Source: RUG708 sp050946535 (GTDB taxonomy: Bacteria; Bacillota; Clostridia; Peptostreptococcales; Anaerovoracaceae). Taken from it: a stretch of DNA of 64,000 nt. The stretch lies in the NCBI GenBank assembly GCA_050946535.1, contig JBMNUZ010000003.1, positions 1-64,000 on the forward strand, written 5' to 3'. The notes beneath the pieces were generated by a model that was given only the letters and a program-made list of their open reading frames with translations, had not been told where the DNA came from and did not search any database. The number at the start of each line of letters is the position of its first letter. Within the stretch, counting starts at the first letter, position 1. The position numbers and the translations under genes were made by a program. Shown one piece after another: positions 8,802-17,431 of the stretch.

Positions 8802-9437
8802 ATGAAATATGTAAAACCGGCAGAGATAGAGAAGAGAAGCTTTGAGATAATAAAGAGCGAAATGAAGACGCAGCCGCCGGAAGATATCGCGCCTGTTCTC
8901 ATGCGCGTCATCCACACAACGGCCGACTTCGACTACGAGGATAATCTCGTCTTCTCAGACAATGCGGTCCAGGCTGCATCCGATGCGTTTGACAAGGGAG
9001 CCGTGATCGTTACGGATACGAACATGGCGCTGTCCGGCATCAACAAGGGAGCACTCGGAAAGCTGCACCTCGATGCGATGTGCTTCATGTCGAACATAGA
9101 AATCGCTGCAGAGGCTCAGGCGAGAGGCATTACAAGGGCGGCCGCGAGCATGGAGAAAGCCGCGCGCATTACCGGAAAGCCGCTGATCTTTGCCATAGGC
9201 AACGCGCCTACCGCGCTCATCCGCCTTGCAGAACTCATAGAAGACGGCTCCGTATCGCCAGCTTTGGTAATAGGAGTGCCGGTCGGATTCGTGAACGTCA
9301 TCGAGTCGAAGGAGCGCATGATGAAAACCGCGGAAAATTACATAATAGCCCGCGGCAGAAAAGGCGGGAGCAGCGTCGCAGCGGCCGTCGTCAATGCTCT
9401 GATGTATGAAAAACTCGATCCGCAGAGAAACAAGTAA
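8802..9437 (+). CDS. cbiC: cobalt-precorrin-8 methylmutase CbiC
   Basis: Moves a methyl group from C11 to C12 to give cobyrinate in the corrin pathway. The 211-residue protein shows RVIHTTADFDY with the catalytic His (H38), DTNMALSGI, RAAASMEKA, FAIGNAPTALI and GVPVGFVNV, all standard for the family. It is the last cob gene in the window, two bases after the cobD-cbiP stop. The following 230 bases carry a new promoter, so the operon probably ends here, although no clear terminator is visible. Confidence 0.95.
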   Translation: MKYVKPAEIEKRSFEIIKSEMKTQPPEDIAPVLMRVIHTTADFDYEDNLVFSDNAVQAASDAFDKGAVIVTDTNMALSGINKGALGKLHLDAMCFMSNIEIAAEAQARGITRAAASMEKAARITGKPLIFAIGNAPTALIRLAELIEDGSVSPALVIGVPVGFVNVIESKERMMKTAENYIIARGRKGGSSVAAAVVNALMYEKLDPQRNK

Positions 9438-9536
9438 ACCGTACTGATCCAGACGATTTTCATCTCAACCGGAGCCGTTCCGGCTGCTGACACTGAGAAT
9501 ATCTCCTTATCAATTGTTAAATAAATATCCGTTTGA

Positions 9537-9565
9537 TTGCAGTTAAAATTTTTTGATGCTATACT
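9537..9565 (+). promoter_or_regulatory. promoter of the pot-like importer operon
   Basis: TTGCAG (9537-9542) and TATACT (9560-9565) are separated by 17 bases, a good match to a vegetative sigma promoter. They lie 100 bases upstream of the substrate-binding protein gene, in an AT-rich gap after cbiC. Transcription would start near 9572. Confidence 0.55.
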
Positions 9566-9666
9566 GCTAATTGAGGAAAGAATCTGTAAAGGGAATATTA
9601 TGATTATGTTACAGTGACTTTTCTTTCACAAAATTTTCAGCGTTTTTATTTTTCAAGGAGAGGAAA

Positions 9667-10782
9667 ATGAAGAGAGGCTATTTTAAGAAGCTGCTTGTTG
9701 GAGCTCTTGCGGTCACTGTCATGTTCGCAATGTCCGCATGCGGCAACGCAACAGGCACTGCTGACGGAAGCGCGTCAAGCAGCGACAGCTCGTCTGATTC
9801 GGGCAAAACGAAGCTCTACGTAGTAAACTGGAAAGACTACGGCACCGATGACGAAGATCTGATCAAGCAGTTCGAGGAAGACAACGACTGCGAAATCGTA
9901 AACACTTACATGCAGAGCGAGGACGACCTCCTCACCAAGCTGAAGACTTCCAGCAGCGGTGAGATCGATGTCTGCCTGCCTAACTGCACGATTCTTCCTG
10001 CAGCTATCGAGGCTGACCTGCTCGAACCGATCGATACTTCACAGCTGACGAATTTCAATTCACTGTATGAGCGTTTCAAGACTCAGAAGGAATGCATCGG
10101 AGACGACGGACAGATGTACGCCGTACCTCTCGTATGGGGTTCTACAGCTATCGCTTACAATACAGATACTGTAGAAGAGGCTCCGACCACGATCAAATGC
10201 CTGTTTGACGAACAGTACAAGGGCAAGATCGCATTCAGAGACGACTACAACGATGCAGTAATGACTGCTGCTCTCGCACTCGGACAGGATCCTAACAATC
10301 CGTCAGACCTCGATGCGATAAAAGACCTTCTCATCCAGCAGAAGTCACTCAACAAGACTTACTGGCAGACAGGCGACGAGTTCTCGAAGCTCTTCGCAAG
10401 CGGCCAGATCGACATAGGTCTTATGTGGTCGGGACAGTCGGCTACGATGAAGCAGGACGGCGAGCCTATCGGCTTCACAGTTCCTGAAGACGGCGGAATC
10501 GGCTGGGTAGACAACCTCGCAATTCCTAAGAATTCACAGCATAAAGAGCTGGCTCTCAAGTTCATCGACTACATGATCAGCCAGGACGTACAGACAGAAT
10601 GGTCATCAGGCGGCGGTCCTGCACCTGCCAACCAGGCAGCAGCCGATTCGCTCGATCCGGATTACGTCAAGTCCGCGGCTATGGATGAAGATTCACTCAA
10701 CCGTCTGACCTTCATGGAATACCGCGACGATCAGACCAAGCAGGAGTGGAATGACCTCTGGACAGAAGTCAAGGCTTCATAA
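9667..10782 (+). CDS. potD: PotD-type ABC transporter substrate-binding lipoprotein
   Basis: Extracellular binding protein of a polyamine-type ABC importer. The 371-residue precursor has a lipoprotein signal peptide ending in MSAC (acylated C25), then a Ser/Asp-rich linker to about residue 47. The mature domain begins LYVVNWKDYG and contains VPLVWGSTAIAYNTD and LMWSGQSA, typical of the PotD/PotF group. AAGGAGAGGAAA precedes the ATG. A strong terminator follows (10817-10846), before the permease genes, so this gene can be made in excess. Family membership is certain. The ligand is not: the downstream kinase and ADP-ribosylglycohydrolase genes suggest it may not be a simple polyamine. Confidence 0.88.
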   Translation: MKRGYFKKLLVGALAVTVMFAMSACGNATGTADGSASSSDSSSDSGKTKLYVVNWKDYGTDDEDLIKQFEEDNDCEIVNTYMQSEDDLLTKLKTSSSGEIDVCLPNCTILPAAIEADLLEPIDTSQLTNFNSLYERFKTQKECIGDDGQMYAVPLVWGSTAIAYNTDTVEEAPTTIKCLFDEQYKGKIAFRDDYNDAVMTAALALGQDPNNPSDLDAIKDLLIQQKSLNKTYWQTGDEFSKLFASGQIDIGLMWSGQSATMKQDGEPIGFTVPEDGGIGWVDNLAIPKNSQHKELALKFIDYMISQDVQTEWSSGGGPAPANQAAADSLDPDYVKSAAMDEDSLNRLTFMEYRDDQTKQEWNDLWTEVKAS

Positions 10783-10816
10783 ATCCAATAAGATGATCGA
10801 GACAGTTTATCTGTCG

Positions 10817-10846
10817 GGAGGCTGTCTGACAGCAGCCTCCTTTTTT
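10817..10846 (+). terminator. intercistronic terminator between potD and potB
   Basis: GGAGGCTG (10817-10824) pairs with CAGCCTCC (10833-10840) around an 8-base loop, followed by TTTTTT. Placed between binding protein and permease genes, it would let a fraction of transcripts continue, a common arrangement in ABC importer operons. No separate promoter for potB is obvious. Confidence 0.85.
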
Positions 10847-10955
10847 CCGCCTAATCGTCAGTGTTCCTCTCTGCGCTGCGGAATTTATCCAATCATTTAT
10901 CCAATAACCAATCAGCCCGGATTACAGCTGATATTTTTTGTTCAGGAGAAGAATT

Positions 10956-11783
10956 TTGAAAGCAAACAAAAAACAGGCCATGACATGGCCGGCGATGCTT
11001 GTGCTGCTGTGCTTCACTGTTTTTCCGCTTCTGATAATGTTCGAAACGAGTTTCAGGAGCGACACCACAGGCGCGTTTACGCTAGAGAACTATCAGAAGT
11101 TCTTTTCAAATCTGATGTATTTAAAGCTGACGGGTTCGACTCTGCTCATGAGTCTTCTTGTTACGGTGATCAGTCTCGTGATCGCGTACCCGCTGTCATA
11201 CATCATGGCTAAGAAGCTCAAGGGACTGAAAAATGTGATCCTTGTGCTTACCATCATTCCTTTCTTTACAAACCAGCTCGTCAGAGTATACAGCTGGCTG
11301 ATATTCCTACAGGACGGCGGTATACTCAACAGACTCTTCATGGCGTTCGGACTCGCCGAAAACGGCCTCGGCATTCTCTATACGAGAGCGGCCGTGGTCA
11401 TAGGTCTTACTCATGCATTTTTCCCGTACATGGTCGTAACGATATACATGGCTCTGGAACGCATGGACGATTCCCTCATAGAAGCCAGCATGAGTCTGGG
11501 TGCGTCCAAATGGACGACATTCAAGGACGTAATATTCCCGATTTCAATGCCGGGTGTAATGTCCGGCGTGACGATCGTTTTCGTTCCGTGCCTCGGCTCA
11601 TTCGTTGAACCGAGAATACTCGGAGGAGTAAACGGAACGGTTATCGGCACAGTCATAGAAGACCAGTTCTTCCAGCTTTACGGCTGGAATTTCGGAGCGG
11701 CGATCGCGTTCGTCCTCTTCGCAATGGTACTCATATTCATGGGTGCGTTCGGTGCCCTCGGCAGGAGGTGGGAGACAGAATGA
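10956..11783 (+). CDS. potB: PotB-type ABC transporter permease
   Basis: Inner-membrane permease of the importer, with about six transmembrane segments. The EAA loop that contacts the ATPase is EASMSLGASKWTTFKDVIFP in the C-terminal half. The start is TTG at 10956, which has AGGAGAA five bases upstream and gives MKANKKQAMTWP. An in-frame TTG at 10938 lacks a binding site. The protein has 275 residues, normal for PotB. Its stop overlaps the ATG of potC. Confidence 0.9.
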   Translation: MKANKKQAMTWPAMLVLLCFTVFPLLIMFETSFRSDTTGAFTLENYQKFFSNLMYLKLTGSTLLMSLLVTVISLVIAYPLSYIMAKKLKGLKNVILVLTIIPFFTNQLVRVYSWLIFLQDGGILNRLFMAFGLAENGLGILYTRAAVVIGLTHAFFPYMVVTIYMALERMDDSLIEASMSLGASKWTTFKDVIFPISMPGVMSGVTIVFVPCLGSFVEPRILGGVNGTVIGTVIEDQFFQLYGWNFGAAIAFVLFAMVLIFMGAFGALGRRWETE

Positions 11784-12580
11784 ACAGAAAAACGGGATTT
11801 TTCGGGAAACTCCTCATCGTCCTCGTACTGCTGTACCTGTACGTGCCTATTGTCGTACTGATGCTGCTGAGTTTCAACGAATCGAGATACAATTCGCTTC
11901 CTTTCCATTTCACGACACACTGGTATCAGGAACTCTTCGCCGATACAGAGCTCATAACGGCGGCAAAGAACTCGCTGCTGCTTGCGCTCTTCACCGGTAT
12001 CGTATGCATGATACTCGCGACGTTGTTCATACTCGGCCAGAGATATCTGTCGAAAAAGGTAAGCGGCATATTCAACAGTCTTGTAATGATGCCGATGAGC
12101 ATACCATGGCTGATCATAGGACTGTCGATTCTGCTCATGATCCGCTTCATGGGATTTTCAAAGAGCATGTTCTTCGTAGCCATGGGACATATCGTAATAT
12201 CGCTCCCATACTCGCTTCTGGTGCTGCGCGCGAGAGTATCGTCGCTCGACCAGTCGCTCGAGGAGATGAGCGCTTCGCTCGGAGCATCACCGTGGACAAC
12301 GTTCAGGCGCGTGACGTTCCCTGCCATCGCACCGGCAATGCTCGCGGGCGGATTCCTTTCGTTCCTGATCAGCTTCGACAACTTCCCTATCAGTTACTTC
12401 CTGATGCCTAACGGCATTTTCACACTGCCGATAGAGATCCAGTCGTCGATCAAGTTCGGATTTACGCCTGAAATCAATGCGATTTCAACGATAATCATCG
12501 GTATTTCACTCATCTGCCTTGCAGTAGTAGGCTTGACCATGAGATCGAATATAAAGGCGATGTTGGGAGGAGAAGAATAA
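11780..12580 (+). CDS. potC: PotC-type ABC transporter permease
   Basis: Second permease subunit, about 266 residues with six predicted membrane segments. It has the EAA-loop segment EEMSASLGASPWTTFRRVTF. The ATG at 11780 overlaps the potB stop as ATGA and has GGGAG five bases upstream, with a fuller AGGAGG slightly further away. An in-frame GTG at 11768 would add four residues. It ends directly before the potA ATG, so the three transporter genes are translationally linked. Confidence 0.9.
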   Translation: MNRKTGFFGKLLIVLVLLYLYVPIVVLMLLSFNESRYNSLPFHFTTHWYQELFADTELITAAKNSLLLALFTGIVCMILATLFILGQRYLSKKVSGIFNSLVMMPMSIPWLIIGLSILLMIRFMGFSKSMFFVAMGHIVISLPYSLLVLRARVSSLDQSLEEMSASLGASPWTTFRRVTFPAIAPAMLAGGFLSFLISFDNFPISYFLMPNGIFTLPIEIQSSIKFGFTPEINAISTIIIGISLICLAVVGLTMRSNIKAMLGGEE

Positions 12581-13651
12581 ATGGCAAAGGTCACTTTAAA
12601 AGGTCTTACGAAAGTATACGGAAAGAATACTGTAGTTGACCATATAGAACTTACGGTCGAGAACGGCACACTCGTTTCGATACTGGGCCCTTCCGGCTGC
12701 GGAAAGACAACGACACTCAGAATGCTTGCGGGATTCGAAAATCCTGACGACGGAGAAGTTCTCTTCGACGACGAGCCTGTAGGCAAGGTTCCGGTAAACA
12801 AGCGCGGAATCGGCATGGTATTCCAGAGCTATGCGCTTTTCCCTCACATGACCGTCTTCCAGAATGTAGCTTACGGTCTGGAGCAGAGGAAGATCGACAA
12901 GGCTGAGATCGAGACCAGGGTAATGGATGCTCTGAGAACCGTGCATATGGAAGAGTACAAAGACAGAAAGCCGAAGCAGCTTTCCGGCGGACAGCAGCAG
13001 CGTGTCGCTCTGGCGAGAGCGCTGGTAATAAAGCCTAATGTACTTCTTCTCGACGAATCTCTCTCTGCGCTCGACAAAAAGCTGAGAGTCGAGATGCAGA
13101 CGGAACTCAGAAGAATTCTCGAGGAAACGCACGTAACCACGTTCTTCGTAACGCACGACCAGGAGGAGGCTATGACGCTGTCCGATACGATCGTAGTAAT
13201 GCACGACGGAAAGATCGAGCAGACGGGAACTCCAAGAGGCGTTTACGAGAGACCGAAGAACAAATTTGTAGCAGACTTCCTCGGAAAGGCTAATTTCTTC
13301 GAAGGCACGGTGGAGGAAGCCACGGACGACACTCTGACGCTGGACATAGACGGCCAGAAGGTCACGATCCCTGCAAAGGGAGCGGAAGCCGGCGAAAAAG
13401 TCATCTACGCCGTACGTCCTGAAAAGATTCAGGTCTTCGACGCGAAGGACAGGCCTGAAGGAAAAGCCGGACTCGAAGGAACGGCCGACAGATTCGTTTA
13501 CAAAGGCAACATCATTTCCTGCACGGTCGATTCGGGATCGCTCAGCGTACTGACTGAAATGAGCGGCGCATCCAGAAAGGAGTCGATCGACAGAGGCGAA
13601 GAAGTGTTCATCACGTGGTCTCCTGAAGACGCGATTCGCCTGGAGGATTAG
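12581..13651 (+). CDS. potA: PotA-type ABC transporter ATP-binding protein
   Basis: ATPase of the importer, 356 residues. Domain order: Walker A GPSGCGKTT (36-44), Q-loop VFQSYALFPHM, signature LSGGQQQRVALARAL, Walker B LLLDESLSALD, switch His in THDQEEAM. A C-terminal TOBE-type regulatory domain starts around residue 235 (GKANFFEGTV). The usual PotA LLDEPLSALD has Ser in place of Pro here, a mild change. It starts immediately after the potC stop and is followed three bases later by the pfkB-type kinase gene. Confidence 0.92.
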   Translation: MAKVTLKGLTKVYGKNTVVDHIELTVENGTLVSILGPSGCGKTTTLRMLAGFENPDDGEVLFDDEPVGKVPVNKRGIGMVFQSYALFPHMTVFQNVAYGLEQRKIDKAEIETRVMDALRTVHMEEYKDRKPKQLSGGQQQRVALARALVIKPNVLLLDESLSALDKKLRVEMQTELRRILEETHVTTFFVTHDQEEAMTLSDTIVVMHDGKIEQTGTPRGVYERPKNKFVADFLGKANFFEGTVEEATDDTLTLDIDGQKVTIPAKGAEAGEKVIYAVRPEKIQVFDAKDRPEGKAGLEGTADRFVYKGNIISCTVDSGSLSVLTEMSGASRKESIDRGEEVFITWSPEDAIRLED

Positions 13652-13653
13652 AT

Positions 13654-14589
13654 ATGAAAGACATTTGCTGTCTTTTCGGCGGTCTGATCATCGACGATTA
13701 CTTCTATATCGACAAATGGCCGGACCGTTCCCAGGACGGTTTCATAACCGGAGAAAAGAGCATGGTGGGAGGCTGCGCCATAAACATGGCTGCCGCAGCT
13801 AGCAATCTCGGCTGCCCCGCATATGTCATATCCGGAATTGGCAGCGACAGAGAGGCTGAAATCGCTGAAAAATACATGAAAGACAACGGGCTTCCCGTAG
13901 ACCTGCTCGAAGAGGCAGGCGGCACGAGCGGAAAATGCCTGGTGTTTCTCGAGCCGGACGGCGAGCGTACATTCCTGACTTCAAAGGGAGCGGAAAGTGT
14001 GTTCAGCGCCGGGCTCGACGAAAAAGTGCGTTCATACGAACCGAAGGCAGCGGGCGTGACCGGATATTATCTGCTGAACGAGGATTCCGGCCGCGTCATG
14101 GACTGTCTGGAATATCTTCACGGAAAAGGCACGAAAGTACTGTTCGACCCGAGCCCGCTCGTGGGATCCATAGAGACTGATCTTCTCAGGCGCATAATCG
14201 AAGCGAGCGACATCATGACTCCGAACGAGACGGAGCTCGAAATCATCAGACAGTACACCGGCGTGGACGAATACTGTATGAAAGGAAAGACCATAGTCGT
14301 GAAGTCCGGAAGCGAAGGCGGAAAGGTGTATACCTCCAGAGACGGAGAAGTCACAAGCTTCCCGTATCACGCCGTCAAGGCGGACGCGGTCGACACGACC
14401 GGCGCGGGCGACAGTTTTTCGGGAGCACTCCTGTTCGCTGCGGTAAACGATATGGATCTTGAAAGCTCGATAGAGCTGGCCTCGAGGACAGCAGCCGTAA
14501 CCGTCGGAATAGACGGCCCCCACGGGTTCTGGGAACCTGATAAAGTAATGAAAGAACTAATTAAGAAAGGCAAAGAGATAAATGCTTGA
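13654..14589 (+). CDS. PfkB-family carbohydrate/nucleoside kinase
   Basis: Cytosolic ribokinase-like kinase of 311 residues. Seen: the N-terminal GGLIIDDYFYIDKWP, GGCAINMAAAASNLG (sugar-binding GG motif), DPSPLVGS, TPNETELE, and the catalytic DTTGAGDSFSGAL (base D253). The substrate is not readable from motifs; candidates are ribose, a nucleoside or a related riboside. It sits two bases after potA and overlaps the next gene by eight bases, so it belongs to the importer operon. This links uptake to phosphorylation and to cleavage of an N-ribosyl bond by the next product. Confidence 0.85.
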   Translation: MKDICCLFGGLIIDDYFYIDKWPDRSQDGFITGEKSMVGGCAINMAAAASNLGCPAYVISGIGSDREAEIAEKYMKDNGLPVDLLEEAGGTSGKCLVFLEPDGERTFLTSKGAESVFSAGLDEKVRSYEPKAAGVTGYYLLNEDSGRVMDCLEYLHGKGTKVLFDPSPLVGSIETDLLRRIIEASDIMTPNETELEIIRQYTGVDEYCMKGKTIVVKSGSEGGKVYTSRDGEVTSFPYHAVKADAVDTTGAGDSFSGALLFAAVNDMDLESSIELASRTAAVTVGIDGPHGFWEPDKVMKELIKKGKEINA

Positions 14590-15565
14590 CAGAGCTTACG
14601 GAGCGCTTGTCGGAGGAGCCATCGGAGATGCGATGGGCATGCCGGCATCATTTCTGACGCGCACTCAGATCAGAAATACATATGGATACATTCACGATTT
14701 TCTCGAACCCGAAAAGTCGGTGCAGGACAAGCACGGCGACCTGAAGGCCGGCGAAATAACGGACGACACGATGGAGAGCATCATAATCGCAAATGTAATC
14801 ATCGAAAACGGCAGTTTCTCTGCAAAACTGTTCAACGAAAAGATGCGCGACTGGGCCATCGAAAACAAGATGCTCGAATCCACGGTCATCGGACCTTCCA
14901 CGAGAAAATACCTTACAGCAATAATTAACGGGGACGATCCTTCAAAGACAGCGGGCGAGGGAGTCACGAACGGAAGCGCCATGAGAGTTGCGCCTGTCGG
15001 AGTAAAATATCACGACGATTTCGAAGCCTGCGTCAAGGCTGCGCTCGAGTCATCGCTCCCGAGCCACGGGAGCAAACCGGCAGCTGCAGCGGCATGCGCC
15101 GTAGCGGCAGCCGTTTCAGGCGGAGTTCACGGGGGATATTCTGTAAACGAAATCCTCAGCATGGCGTACGAGGGAGCGGTATACGGCGAAGAGAGAGGAG
15201 CTGACATAACGGCACCTTCGGTTTCGCGCAGAATACGCGTCATTGAACACATCGTTGACGAAGCCGGAACTTCCGACATGTCGGATATCATGGACGAAGT
15301 GGTTGGAATCTTCGGCTCGAGCATGTTCGCTTACGAGTCCGTTCCTGTCGCGCTGGCAGCCTTCTACGCTGCGAACGGAAACGGAAGGGAAGGCGTCCTC
15401 GCGGCTATCAACGCCGGTGACGACGCCGACACGAACGGCGCTATCTGCGGAAATATCTGCGGGGCGTATTCGGGGGCATCGTCGTTCCCTGACGAATGGA
15501 AGACAAGGGTGCAGAAGACGAGCAGCATAGATATGAAGAAGCTCGCGGAGCAGCTGCTCGGCTGA
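14582..15565 (+). CDS. ADP-ribosylglycohydrolase (DraG/ARH) family protein
   Basis: A 327-residue protein of the dimetal ARH fold. The N-terminus reads GALVGGAIGDAMGMP, the first metal motif EITDDTMES lies at about residues 57-65, and the second, NAGDDADTNGA, at about 276-286. In the family these Asp/Thr residues bind two Mg2+ and hydrolyse N- or O-ribosidic bonds of ADP-ribose. Its place in an importer plus PfkB operon suggests hydrolysis of an imported or salvaged riboside rather than control of nitrogenase. A strong terminator follows. Confidence 0.85.
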   Translation: MLDRAYGALVGGAIGDAMGMPASFLTRTQIRNTYGYIHDFLEPEKSVQDKHGDLKAGEITDDTMESIIIANVIIENGSFSAKLFNEKMRDWAIENKMLESTVIGPSTRKYLTAIINGDDPSKTAGEGVTNGSAMRVAPVGVKYHDDFEACVKAALESSLPSHGSKPAAAAACAVAAAVSGGVHGGYSVNEILSMAYEGAVYGEERGADITAPSVSRRIRVIEHIVDEAGTSDMSDIMDEVVGIFGSSMFAYESVPVALAAFYAANGNGREGVLAAINAGDDADTNGAICGNICGAYSGASSFPDEWKTRVQKTSSIDMKKLAEQLLG

Positions 15566-15654
15566 CGATATTAACAGCACCCGGATTTCATACGGATATT
15601 TACTACAGATTTAAGAATAAAATTTTCCGGTCTGGCCGGAAAACAGATGCCGAG

Positions 15655-15695
15655 GGCACCGGTTATCATTAAACCGGTGCCTGTTTGTTTATTTT
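15655..15695 (+). terminator. terminator of the importer operon
   Basis: GGCACCGGTT (15655-15664) pairs with AACCGGTGCC (15672-15681), followed by TGTTTGTTTATTTT. A 10-bp stem with a T-rich tail. Confidence 0.85.
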
Positions 15696-15865
15696 CTATT
15701 AATACCGGTAAAATATATGAGAAGGAAAAAATATGCCTTCTTAATTTTTGTGTGTTGTAAAAATGCTGTAAAAATTCTAATATATATAGAACAGTTAAAT
15801 TTTTGTCATATCACACCATTTATATAGTTAAAAATAAATCTCGAGGGAATGGAGAAAGACTGCCA
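15696..15865 (+). other. AT-rich leader before moaA
   Basis: This stretch holds no gene. AGAAGG (15720-15725) can pair with CCTTCT (15736-15741) ahead of TAATTTTT, a weak terminator-like hairpin. I see no molybdenum-cofactor riboswitch features. The promoter of moaA is probably here but no clear -35/-10 pair stands out. Confidence 0.3.
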
Positions 15866-16831
15866 ATGATAGACAACTACGGTAGAGAGATCAATTATCT
15901 GAGGATCTCGGTCACGGACAGATGCAATTTAAGATGCCGCTACTGCATGCCGGCTGAGGGATGCAGCAACCTGATTCCGCGCAGTGAGATACTGACGTTT
16001 GAGGAAATACTCAGGCTTACCAAAGCTGCAGTGTCGATCGGCATACACAAGATTAGGCTTACCGGAGGCGAGCCGCTCATACGGCACAGCGTTCTCGATC
16101 TGATCAGACGCATGAACGAGATAGACGGCGTCGACGAGATCGACATCACGACGAACGGCATTTTGCTCGGGGATATGGCGGAAGATCTTAAGAAAGCGGG
16201 CGTGAAGAGGGTGAACATAAGCCTCGACACGTTCGATCCGGAAAAATACAAGATGATAACGAGAGGCGGAGATCTGAACAAGGCGCTCAGGGGTATAGAA
16301 GCCGCGGAAAAAGCGGGCCTGACGCCTATCAAGATCAACTGCGTGGCACTCAAAGGCTTTAACGACGACGAGTTCGGAAAATTCGTCGAACTTACGAGAG
16401 ACAGGGACATTCATGTGAGATTCATCGAACTCATGCCTATAGGCCAGAATGATCTCGGAGGCGATTTCGGATTTATCTCCAACAAGGAAATCCTCGCGAT
16501 GTTCCCGGAACTGGTTTCATGCGGACATCAGGAATTTTCGGTGGCCGACGAATACAAGCTGCCAGGCGCGGCTGGAACCGTGGGATTCATCAGTGCGCTT
16601 TCTCACGAATTCTGTGCGACCTGCAACAAGATAAGACTTACGAGCGACGGAAAGCTCAAGCCGTGTCTCCACAGCAACGAGGAGATCGACGTCAAATCGG
16701 TTCTCAGAAACGGCACCGACGAAGATGTAAAGAATCTGCTCATCGAATCCATTTATCACAAGATACCGCATCACCTGCTCAACGACGGAGCGGCGCCGAT
16801 ACACCGGAATATGAATAAAATAGGAGGATGA
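15866..16831 (+). CDS. moaA: GTP 3',8-cyclase MoaA
   Basis: Radical SAM enzyme that starts molybdopterin synthesis by converting GTP to 3',8-cyclo-GTP. With the ATG at 15866 the protein has 321 residues. The radical SAM cluster is C20-x3-C24-x2-C27 in VTDRCNLRCRYCMP. The second cluster's cysteines are in FCATCNKIRLT and LKPC (about C250, C253, C267). The C-terminus ends in the functionally important Gly-Gly. GGAGAAAG lies upstream of the ATG. An in-frame upstream start at 15803 would add a tail without family similarity, so it is not used. moaC follows after four bases. Confidence 0.95.
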   Translation: MIDNYGREINYLRISVTDRCNLRCRYCMPAEGCSNLIPRSEILTFEEILRLTKAAVSIGIHKIRLTGGEPLIRHSVLDLIRRMNEIDGVDEIDITTNGILLGDMAEDLKKAGVKRVNISLDTFDPEKYKMITRGGDLNKALRGIEAAEKAGLTPIKINCVALKGFNDDEFGKFVELTRDRDIHVRFIELMPIGQNDLGGDFGFISNKEILAMFPELVSCGHQEFSVADEYKLPGAAGTVGFISALSHEFCATCNKIRLTSDGKLKPCLHSNEEIDVKSVLRNGTDEDVKNLLIESIYHKIPHHLLNDGAAPIHRNMNKIGG

Positions 16832-16835
16832 CCTT

Positions 16836-17315
16836 ATGGAAGACCAGCTTACACATATAGATAAAAACGGCAGACCTCACATGGTCAACGTGGGCGAAAA
16901 AGCCGATACGAAGCGGATCGCCGTGGCTAAGGGAAGCATATACATGGCGCCGGAAACGCTCAAACGCATCAAGGAGGGAACGATCGCAAAGGGCGACGTT
17001 CTTTCGGTGGCACAGGTGGCAGGAATAATGGCCGCGAAGAATACGGCCAGAAACATTCCTATGTGCCACAATATTTTCATCACCGGCGTGGACATGGATT
17101 TTCAGATAGATGAAGAAAAATCGGCGGTGCACATAGAAGCGTCCGCCAGCACGATCGGAAAGACAGGCATAGAGATGGAATCGCTCAATGCCGTGGCCAT
17201 AGCGGCGCTCACGATCTACGACATGTGCAAGGCGATCGACAGGGGAATGCATATTACTGACATACGTCTGGTAAAGAAGGACGGCGGCAAATCCGGACTC
17301 TTTATTGCAGAATAG
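16836..17315 (+). CDS. moaC: cyclic pyranopterin monophosphate synthase MoaC
   Basis: Second step of molybdopterin synthesis, 159 residues. Seen: THIDKNGRPHMVNVGEK, AAKNTARNIPMCHN and GKTGIEMESLNAVAIAALTIYDMCKA with the conserved active-site Lys and Glu. AGGAGG precedes the ATG. No moaD, moaE, mog or moeA is in the window, so the rest of the pathway must be elsewhere. Confidence 0.95.
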   Translation: MEDQLTHIDKNGRPHMVNVGEKADTKRIAVAKGSIYMAPETLKRIKEGTIAKGDVLSVAQVAGIMAAKNTARNIPMCHNIFITGVDMDFQIDEEKSAVHIEASASTIGKTGIEMESLNAVAIAALTIYDMCKAIDRGMHITDIRLVKKDGGKSGLFIAE

Positions 17316-17347
17316 AAAATAACCGCAAATATTTCGCCGCTTATTCG

Positions 17348-17376
17348 TTGAATAAATATATACGTAGATGTATAAT
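17348..17376 (+). promoter_or_regulatory. promoter of argBJC
   Basis: TTGAAT (17348-17353) and a perfect TATAAT (17371-17376) with 17-base spacing, 56 bases before the argB ATG. The -10 box is inside an ArgR-like operator. Confidence 0.7.
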
Positions 17377-17404
17377 TATACAAAAATATTGCATGAATTA
17401 TACG
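17369..17404 (+). promoter_or_regulatory. pair of ArgR-type operator boxes
   Basis: TGTATAATTATACA (17369-17382) is a perfect palindrome matching ARG boxes of Gram-positive bacteria. A second, imperfect copy GCATGAATTATACG lies at 17391-17404. The centres are 22 bases apart, close to two helical turns, as expected for an ArgR hexamer bound to paired boxes. The first box covers the -10 element, which predicts repression by arginine. The argR gene is not in the window. Confidence 0.6.
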
Positions 17405-17431
17405 AAAAAGGAAAGCAGGAACGAATAACCA

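Noticed and set aside
15696..15865. Molybdenum cofactor riboswitch before moaA
   Set aside because: The region is AT-rich with only a weak hairpin and none of the conserved stems.
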